From an uncultured Actinomycetes bacterium (GTDB lineage Bacteria; Actinomycetota; Actinomycetes; S36-B12): a stretch of 10,614 bases of DNA. The translations under genes were made by a program, and so were the position numbers. The notes under the pieces are model-generated. The model ran no database searches and was not told the origin of the DNA. It worked only from the letters and a program-made list of their open reading frames with translations. The stretch covers positions 1 through 10,614 of the forward strand of contig CAINGG010000146.1 in the NCBI GenBank assembly GCA_903848435.1, written 5' to 3'. Shown here one piece after another: positions 1 to 5,105 of this stretch (position 1 is the first letter of the stretch; each line of letters begins with the position of its first letter).

Positions 1-307
1 AGGCAATAGCGCGCTTGCCGCCGACGAGCTCGTTGCCGCGCGACAGGCCCGCGATGAGGTGATCGCGATGCTCGACGTCCTCGGGCTCAACCCCTATGCC
101 ACTCCGTGGGCCGCGCAGTCTGACGACGGTGCGGCTCGTCGCGCCCTCGGTCCGCTCGTCGACGTCGTGCTGGCCCAGCGGCAGGCTGCGCGCGATCGCA
201 AGGACTTCGCCGTCGCCGATGCCCTGCGCGACGGACTGGCTGCTTCAGGGATCGTCGTCGAAGACACCCCGACCGGTGCCCGCTGGTCACTGGCCGAGGA
301 GGGCTGA
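1..307 (+). CDS. cysS: Cysteinyl-tRNA synthetase, C-terminal end (partial)
   Basis: This is the last 101 or so codons of a cytoplasmic class I aminoacyl-tRNA synthetase that charges tRNA-Cys with cysteine. The reading frame is open from base 2, so the gene begins left of the window. The visible part is the C-terminal helical anticodon-binding region. It is recognised by the segment around KDFAVADALRDGLAASGIVV followed by EDTPTGARWSL, the characteristic end of bacterial CysRS (a helix with D..R..L, then G..ED...G..W.). The catalytic HIGH and KMSKS motifs are outside the window. The TGA stop at 305-307 shares its last base with the rlmB ATG, so the two genes are very probably one operon with coupled translation. 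The identification is firm from the tail motif and the neighbour; nothing can be said about the promoter. Confidence 0.93.
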   Translation, partial: GNSALAADELVAARQARDEVIAMLDVLGLNPYATPWAAQSDDGAARRALGPLVDVVLAQRQAARDRKDFAVADALRDGLAASGIVVEDTPTGARWSLAEEG

Positions 308-1257
308 TGGCCGGCAACTCCCAGCGCCGCGGAGCCATGCGCAAGACAGGGACCAAGAAGGGCGCTGTGGTCGGCTCAGGCGGTCAGCGTCGCAAGGGAC
401 TGCAGGGCAAGGGCCCCACACCGAAGGCGAGCGAGCGCACCGGTCATCCCGCAGCCCGGCGTGCCAAGGCTGCCGACAAGGCGAAGGCCAAGACGTCGAC
501 GCGGCGCCCCAAGGACGCCAAGGACGTGCTCCTCGGACGCAATCCGGTCGTCGAAGCCCTGCGGGCCGGCGTACCCGCGTCCGCGCTCTACGTGCAGCAG
601 TTCGTCGACACCGACGATCGGGTGCGCGAGGCGGTGCAGATCGCGGCCGACAAGGGCATGCCACTCCTCGAGGTGCCGCGCACCGAGCTCGACCGCATGT
701 CGGGCGGCGGCGTGCACCAGGGTGTTCTCCTCACCGTGCCTCCCTATGACTACTGCGATCCCTCGGACCTGCTCGATGCCCCCGGACGCGCGCAGCCGCT
801 GATCGTGGCCCTCGACGGGGTGACCGACCCGCGCAACCTCGGCGCCATCGTGCGCTCGGTGGCAGCGTTTGGAGGCAGCGGCGTGGTCATCCCCGATCGT
901 CGATCCGCAGGCGTGACGGGCTCGGCGTGGAAGGCCAGTGCCGGCACGCTCGCGCACGTGCCGGTCGCGCGCGCCGTCAATCTCACCCGCGCTCTCATCG
1001 CCTACCGCAAAGCCGGGTGCACGGTGCTCGGTCTCGCGGCCGATGGCGATGTCGACCTGCCGGCGTTGGGTGCCGACCTTGCCAGTGGGCCGATCGTGGT
1101 GGTCGTCGGAGGCGAGGGCAAGGGCCTCGGTCGACTCGTGGGCGAGACGTGCGACCACATCGTGTCCATCCCGATGGCGCCGAAGGCCGAGTCGCTCAAC
1201 GCGTCAGTGGCTGCCGGGGTCGCGCTCTACGCGATCGCGTCGCTGCGCTCAGGCTGA
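307..1257 (+). CDS. rlmB: 23S rRNA 2'-O-guanosine methyltransferase, RlmB/TrmH (SpoU) family
   Basis: A 316-residue SPOUT-superfamily methyltransferase, expected to methylate the ribose of G2251 (E. coli numbering) in the 23S rRNA peptidyl-transferase P loop using S-adenosylmethionine. Residues 1 to about 72 are a Lys/Arg/Gly/Ala-rich tail, probably disordered and RNA-binding. Residues about 73-147 form the L30e-like substrate-binding domain (LLGRNPVVEAL ... GVHQGVLL). Residues about 164-316 are the knotted SpoU domain. All three SpoU motifs are present: motif 1 DPRNLGAIVRS with N177 and R183, motif 2 GGEGKGL (268-274), and motif 3 SLNASV (296-301). The ATG at 307 overlaps the cysS stop by one base, with AGGAGG at 297-302 as ribosome-binding site. 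The 3' end overlaps the converging antiporter gene by 31 bases. Family membership is certain. The exact target nucleotide is inferred from the family and the cysS context. Confidence 0.93.
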   Translation: MAGNSQRRGAMRKTGTKKGAVVGSGGQRRKGLQGKGPTPKASERTGHPAARRAKAADKAKAKTSTRRPKDAKDVLLGRNPVVEALRAGVPASALYVQQFVDTDDRVREAVQIAADKGMPLLEVPRTELDRMSGGGVHQGVLLTVPPYDYCDPSDLLDAPGRAQPLIVALDGVTDPRNLGAIVRSVAAFGGSGVVIPDRRSAGVTGSAWKASAGTLAHVPVARAVNLTRALIAYRKAGCTVLGLAADGDVDLPALGADLASGPIVVVVGGEGKGLGRLVGETCDHIVSIPMAPKAESLNASVAAGVALYAIASLRSG

Positions 1258-2411
1258 GCTCGTCGGCCGAGGCCCTGGCCGAGTAGCGGGAAGATCAGCA
1301 CCGACAGCGCACCGGCACCTACGAGTGCAGCGCCGACCTGCGGGCTCATCGTGGCGTTGTCCACCTGGATCGTCGTCACGGCGACGATGATGGGCAGTGC
1401 TGTCGCGACATAGAGCGAGAACTGCGCCCGCTGGCCCGCCTGGGGGATCGCCCGGCGATAGATGATGAACTGCGGAACACCACGCACAAGCAGCAGGAGC
1501 ACGGTGAAGATGATGAGCAGTTGCGGGTTCTCGATGATCGACTGGATGTCGAGTTTGGCTCCCGACACCACGAAGAACAGCGGAATGAAGACGCCGAAGG
1601 CAACGCCGATGAGCTTCGTCTCAAGCACCGTTCCCTCGCCCTCGGAGGCGAAGAGCTTGAGGATGACGCCGGCGACGAATGCCCCCAGGGCGACGTCCAG
1701 TCCGAAGACCTCCGCGGTCGCGACGAGGCCGAGAAGCAGCAGCACCGTCAGGCGGATGGCTGTCTGTGAGCTGGTGCCGTGCCCGCGGTCGATCACGGTA
1801 AGGACGCGCTCGGACTTCAGCCAGCCGGGCACCTTCGCGAAGGCGAGCGCCACCACGGTGAACAGAGCGACGGCCACCAGGCCCATGGCTGGGTTGGCGG
1901 TCGTGAGGAGGATGGAGATGGCGAGGATGGGCCCGAACTCGCCGATGGCGCCGGCACCCATGAAGTAGGTGCCGAAGGGGGTCTTGAGCAGGCCCTTGTC
2001 GCGCAGGATCGGTAGCAAGGTGCCGAGCGCGGTGCTCGTCAAAGCGATCGCAACCCCGAGGAAGTCGCGAATGATGCCGAGGTACTCCAGTAAGCCCGCG
2101 GCAAGGCAGGCGAGCGCGACGGTCGCGATCCAGCCGACGAAAGCGAGTTTTCCGGACCGGCCCCTGATCGCGTGCTTCTCCAACTCCAGGCCCGCGGCAA
2201 AGAAGAGGAACGCGAGGCCGATCTCGGAGAACAGCAGGATCGCCTCGTCGAGATGGATCCAGCCGAGCCCTGAAGGGCCGAAGATCACCCCGCCCGCGAG
2301 CAGGAGAACGACCTCGGCGATCGGTAGCCGTAGCAGGCCAACGATGAGTGGCACAGCCGCGGCAATGGCGGCGATCACCAGCAGGGAGTAGATCCCCTGG
2401 GAGATGTCCAC
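1227..2411 (-). CDS. CPA2-type monovalent cation:proton antiporter (Na+/H+ exchanger domain)
   Basis: A 394-residue, strongly hydrophobic membrane protein with about 12 membrane segments, matching the transmembrane domain of CPA2 antiporters (KefB/KefC/NapA-like). Family signatures are FGPSGLG (44-50) after the second segment, FFAAGLELE (70-78), the broken-helix segment ALTSTALGTLLPI (123-135) and, later, LGAFVAGVIL. It probably exchanges Na+ or K+ for H+ across the cytoplasmic membrane. There is no TrkA-N or other cytosolic regulatory domain, unlike Kef proteins. Where many family members have an acidic pair or QD in the core helix, this one reads AIGEFGPI (155-162), with E158 as the only acid. 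The start is GTG at 2411, with TAGGCT six bases upstream and no Shine-Dalgarno sequence. The TAG stop (1227-1229) lies inside rlmB. Ion specificity cannot be read from sequence. Confidence 0.88.
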   Translation of the reverse strand: MDISQGIYSLLVIAAIAAAVPLIVGLLRLPIAEVVLLLAGGVIFGPSGLGWIHLDEAILLFSEIGLAFLFFAAGLELEKHAIRGRSGKLAFVGWIATVALACLAAGLLEYLGIIRDFLGVAIALTSTALGTLLPILRDKGLLKTPFGTYFMGAGAIGEFGPILAISILLTTANPAMGLVAVALFTVVALAFAKVPGWLKSERVLTVIDRGHGTSSQTAIRLTVLLLLGLVATAEVFGLDVALGAFVAGVILKLFASEGEGTVLETKLIGVAFGVFIPLFFVVSGAKLDIQSIIENPQLLIIFTVLLLLVRGVPQFIIYRRAIPQAGQRAQFSLYVATALPIIVAVTTIQVDNATMSPQVGAALVGAGALSVLIFPLLGQGLGRRAQPERSDAIA

Positions 2412-2417
2412 GCGCGC

Positions 2418-2423
2418 AGCCTA
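2418..2423 (-). promoter_or_regulatory. -10 box of the antiporter gene; likely leaderless start
   Basis: On the minus strand TAGGCT ends six bases before the GTG start of the antiporter gene. This fits the actinobacterial -10 consensus TANNNT at the distance expected if transcription begins at or next to the start codon. No Shine-Dalgarno sequence is present in the 57-base spacer on this strand. No good -35 is seen 16-18 bases further upstream; that region instead holds part of the 2440-2455 inverted repeat. Confidence 0.55.
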
Positions 2424-2434
2424 GTCGTCGGCGC

Positions 2435-2462
2435 TTGATGCGGATGTCGATCCGCGTAGGCT
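2435..2462 (+). promoter_or_regulatory. SigA-like promoter of the MFS gene; likely leaderless start
   Basis: TTGATG (2435-2440) as -35 and TAGGCT (2457-2462) as -10 are separated by 16 bases. The -10 ends six bases before the GTG start at 2469, so the predicted transcript begins at or within a base or two of the start codon. No Shine-Dalgarno sequence precedes the GTG. It is the same TAGGCT-N6-GTG layout as the divergent antiporter gene. Confidence 0.6.
2440..2455. promoter_or_regulatory. Operator-like perfect inverted repeat in the divergent spacer
   Basis: GCGGAT-GTCG-ATCCGC is a perfect 6-base inverted repeat with a 4-base centre. It fills almost the whole spacer between the -35 and -10 boxes of the MFS promoter and also covers the -35 position of the antiporter promoter. 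A dimeric repressor (TetR- or MarR-like, as often controls DHA2 exporters) could sit here and block both promoters. No regulator gene is present in the window, so the binding protein is unknown. Confidence 0.4.
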
Positions 2463-2468
2463 CCGAGC

Positions 2469-3998
2469 GTGGCAACGACAGTCGTCAACCGGTGGGCAGT
2501 CCTGGCCGTCCTCGCAGGCGCGCTGGCCGTCATCTCGCTGGACAACACCATCGTCAATGTCGCGCTCCCGGTGTTGCAGGAGGAACTCGGCGCCACCACC
2601 TCGCAATTGCAGTGGGTCGTCGACGCCTACTCGGTGATGTTCGCCGGCACCCTGCTGCTCGCGGGTGCGCTAGGCGATCGATTCGGCCGTCGACGCGCGC
2701 TGCTCATCGGACTGGTGGTTTTCGGCAGCGCCTCGCTAGCGGCCGGCTTCGCCAACCACGCGCTCACCCTCGCGCTCTTCCGCGCCCTCATGGGCATCGG
2801 CGGCGCATTCATCATGCCCTCGACGCTGTCGATCCTGACGCAAGTCTTCACCGATCGGCGGGAGCGTGCGCAGGCGATTGGCATTTGGGCGGCCACGGCG
2901 GGCGCAGCGGTCGCTATCGGCCCCATCGTCGGCGGCCTTCTCGTCGAATACGTGTCCTGGCACGCGATCTTCTGGGTCAATCCACCGCTGGTCGTCATCG
3001 GCATCCTGGCGACCTTGCGCTTCGTGCCCGAGTCGCTCGACCTGAGCAGGCCCCGACTGGATCCGCTGGGCGCCGTGCTGTCGACGGTCGGCCTGATTGC
3101 TCTCGTCGTCACGGTCATCGAGATCCCCGATTCCGGTATCAACCCCCTGACCATCACGTCGTCGATCGCCACCATCGTTTTCCTGTCGGCATTCGTGTGG
3201 TGGGAGCTGAGGGCTCCGCGGCCGATGCTGCCGATGAGCCTGTTCCGCAGTCGGCTCTTCACCGTGTCTGTCATCTGCGTTGCCCTCGTCTACGCGGCGC
3301 TCATGGGCATGATGTTCTTCCTGCCGCAGTTCCTGCAGCTCGTCCAGGGCAACACCCCTGTCGAGTCCGGTGTGTCCATGCTCCCTGGTGCGGGAGGCAT
3401 GCTCATCGCGTCGCTCCTCAGCCCCCGGGTGGCCGAGCGCATTGGCACGCGAACCACCGTGCTCATTGGATTCCTGCTCGTGACCGTCGGCTTCGCCGTC
3501 GCGGCCTTCATGGACGCCGGATCGCCGTACCTCCTCGTCGGAGGAAGCCTCGGGTTCATCGGCCTCGGCCTGGGGATGGTCCTGCCCCAGGCCACCAACG
3601 GGGTATTGGCTGCGACGCCGCCGGAGCGCGCCGGAATCGGTGCCGCCGTCAACGACGGCATGTCCGAGCTCGGCGGCTCGCTCGGCGTTGCGATCCTTGG
3701 CTCGCTGCTGGCCTTGGGTTACCGCAATGAAATCGAAGCGCGCATCACCGCGGCGGGCGACGCGATCAACACGATCCCGGCCACTGTCGTCGAGGCGGTG
3801 CGCGAGTCGCTGGCAGCGGGCAGTATCGCGGTGCAGCAACTGGCGCCCGATCTCGCGACGCCGATCCGCGAGGCAGCGGGCCAGGCCTTCGTGTCCGGCA
3901 TGACCACGGCCCTGCTCGTTGGGGGAGGCCTCACCCTGCTCGGCTTGGTCCTGGCGTGGTGGCTGTTCCCGGCCAAGGTGGAGCGGGTCGAGGAGTAG
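2469..3998 (+). CDS. DHA2-family MFS drug/proton antiporter (EmrB/QacA type, 14 TM)
   Basis: A 509-residue major facilitator transporter of the 14-segment DHA2 group, expected to export toxic compounds in exchange for protons. The first segment carries LDNTIVNVALP (24-34), the DHA2 signature. Motif A, GDRFGRRRALLIG (69-81), is in the loop between segments 2 and 3. Motif B follows at FRALMGIGGAFIMPS. The antiporter motif C region reads GPIVGGLLVEYVSWHAIFWVN. A long amphipathic loop (roughly residues 418-470) lies before the last membrane segment, as is usual for this group. The start is GTG at 2469 with a promoter abutting it. The gene diverges from the cation antiporter and probably shares a control region with it. 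The substrate is not predictable, so no symbol is given. The stop TAG at 3996-3998 is three bases from the stop of the converging gene. Confidence 0.9.
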   Translation: MATTVVNRWAVLAVLAGALAVISLDNTIVNVALPVLQEELGATTSQLQWVVDAYSVMFAGTLLLAGALGDRFGRRRALLIGLVVFGSASLAAGFANHALTLALFRALMGIGGAFIMPSTLSILTQVFTDRRERAQAIGIWAATAGAAVAIGPIVGGLLVEYVSWHAIFWVNPPLVVIGILATLRFVPESLDLSRPRLDPLGAVLSTVGLIALVVTVIEIPDSGINPLTITSSIATIVFLSAFVWWELRAPRPMLPMSLFRSRLFTVSVICVALVYAALMGMMFFLPQFLQLVQGNTPVESGVSMLPGAGGMLIASLLSPRVAERIGTRTTVLIGFLLVTVGFAVAAFMDAGSPYLLVGGSLGFIGLGLGMVLPQATNGVLAATPPERAGIGAAVNDGMSELGGSLGVAILGSLLALGYRNEIEARITAAGDAINTIPATVVEAVRESLAAGSIAVQQLAPDLATPIREAAGQAFVSGMTTALLVGGGLTLLGLVLAWWLFPAKVERVEE

Positions 3999-4007
3999 CG
4001 GCTACTC
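3993..4007. repeat. Small palindrome containing both convergent stop codons
   Basis: GAGTAGC-G-GCTACTC is perfectly symmetric about base 4000. It contains the GAG TAG end of the MFS gene and the mirror-image GAG TAG end of the minus-strand pepsin-like gene. As RNA it can fold as a 6-bp stem with a 3-base loop. No T-run follows on either strand, so a terminator role is weak; the symmetry may simply reflect two genes both ending in Glu-stop. Confidence 0.5.
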
Positions 4008-5000
4008 GGTCAGCGTGACGACGCCTTCCTGCACGTCGTAGGCGACGGTGAACGCCGAGTAGAGCGCGGATGAGGTGTTGACGAGCGTGCGTCCTGAGCC
4101 CGAGACCTTGACCCTGTTGACCCCGAAGCGCTGCCCTGAGTCGAATCTCCACGCGTAGAAACTGGAATTAGGGGCACTCATCGCGACGCTGGTCCCCGAG
4201 ACCAGAAAGCCGCCGTTGCCGGTTCGTAGCTTCGCGAAGTCATCGCCCTTGACCAGCATGAACGGAGCCATCGAGTCGAAGTACGTCGCTCCGCAGACCT
4301 CGGGGATCCTGCCGATCTTCCAGCAGCCCTGGGCGGCCTGGTCGTCCCACAGGGGCACGCCCTGGGCATCGAGGCCCTGTGTGCGCGGATTGAATGTGGC
4401 AAGAGTGTGAGCGGGAACCTCGGCGCCCAGCACGAGCGCACCGGTGCCGCCGGTGCCCGCACGGTTGGGCGAGAAGTGCACCGTCCACTGGCGACCGACG
4501 TTGCCGGGCAGGGTCGTCAGCGGGTTGGGCAAGTTCTGACGAGACATGCCGATGCCGAGGACGCCCTGGATTCCCTGGTCGCCGGCCTGCTCCGTCCACT
4601 TGGACGTGTTCATGAACATGAATTCGATGGGGTATTCGCCGCGCAGTCCGGAAATGCTGAAGACGCCAGTGCCTACGCGGCCCTGCAAGCGCTCACCGTC
4701 GGCGACCCAGGTGATGCGTCGGTTGCTCATCGTCACGCCCGCAGGGACGGTCTTCCACGCACCGGGGAGGAGACGCAGCCCGACAGAGCCGGTGTCCACC
4801 GTGACGCGTATCGGCGCCGAGTTGCCAATTCTGATGGTGGTCATTCCGTAGAGGGCATTCGTGATCGGCGCCTGCACCAACCGGATCGGCACCTCCACGG
4901 TGACGCCCGACGAGACCTCGGCAGCGGCTCCGGCAGAGGGCGCGACGATCAAGGCACCGAGGAGGGTACCCCCCATGAGAGCCACTAGGCCGCGCTGCAT
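4002..5000 (-). CDS. Secreted pepsin-like (A1-fold) aspartic protease homologue
   Basis: A 332-residue protein with a Sec signal peptide (MQRGLVALMGG..., likely cut after the SAGAAA stretch near residue 27). The mature part resembles bilobal pepsin-type aspartic proteases, which are rare in bacteria. The segment TIRIGNSAPIRVTVDTGSVG places a DTGS active-site motif at 69-72. GVLGIGM (146-152) matches the pepsin GILGLG turn, and GALVLGAE matches the GGELVLGG turn. C236 followed by GATYFDSMAPFML aligns with the second-lobe C.AIVDTGTSLL region, so D242 sits where the second catalytic Asp is expected, but DTG has become DSM. The C-terminus, LYSAFTVAYDVQEGVVTL, matches the pepsin ending. C226 and C236 could form a disulfide. 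The start is ATG with GGAGG 8 bases upstream. It could also be related to DUF3443-type proteins, which share a VDTGS.GLR motif. Activity is uncertain. Confidence 0.6.
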   Translation of the reverse strand: MQRGLVALMGGTLLGALIVAPSAGAAAEVSSGVTVEVPIRLVQAPITNALYGMTTIRIGNSAPIRVTVDTGSVGLRLLPGAWKTVPAGVTMSNRRITWVADGERLQGRVGTGVFSISGLRGEYPIEFMFMNTSKWTEQAGDQGIQGVLGIGMSRQNLPNPLTTLPGNVGRQWTVHFSPNRAGTGGTGALVLGAEVPAHTLATFNPRTQGLDAQGVPLWDDQAAQGCWKIGRIPEVCGATYFDSMAPFMLVKGDDFAKLRTGNGGFLVSGTSVAMSAPNSSFYAWRFDSGQRFGVNRVKVSGSGRTLVNTSSALYSAFTVAYDVQEGVVTLTE

Positions 5001-5008
5001 CCCGCCAT

Positions 5009-5013
5009 CCTCC
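5009..5013 (-). promoter_or_regulatory. Ribosome-binding site of the pepsin-like gene
   Basis: On the minus strand GGAGG ends 8 bases before the ATG at 5000-4998 and fixes that start. An ATG at 5008-5006 is out of frame with the protein. An 8-base palindrome, TATCGATA (5015-5022), lies just upstream; I could not assign a confident -10 box in this 105-base divergent spacer. Confidence 0.65.
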
Positions 5014-5092
5014 GTATCGATAAGAGTGGCCGCATCCGTGCTAGCGCGGTATCACCCTCGCACAGTGTGGGGCAGGATGCGGAAGTCGAGGC

Positions 5093-5100
5093 GGGGAGGT
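5093..5100 (+). promoter_or_regulatory. Ribosome-binding site deciding the sulfatase start
   Basis: GGGGAGGT ends 5 bases before the ATG at 5106. This strong site favours 5106 over the in-frame upstream GTG at 5067, which has no Shine-Dalgarno sequence and would put a 13-residue non-signal stretch ahead of the Tat signal. Confidence 0.7.
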
Positions 5101-5105
5101 CACGC

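Noticed and set aside
376..1158. 260-codon antisense open frame over rlmB
   Set aside because: Low-complexity composition with no recognisable motif, while rlmB on the other strand carries all SpoU motifs.
2348..3839. Long open frames in other phases and on the opposite strand across the MFS gene (460 and 367 codons)
   Set aside because: They are Arg/His/Gly-rich, lack domains and mirror the codon structure of the MFS gene, as expected from high G+C.
5067..5105. Upstream GTG start extending the sulfatase by 13 residues
   Set aside because: No Shine-Dalgarno site or adjoining -10 box, and it would bury the Tat signal; the ATG at 5106 has a strong ribosome-binding site.
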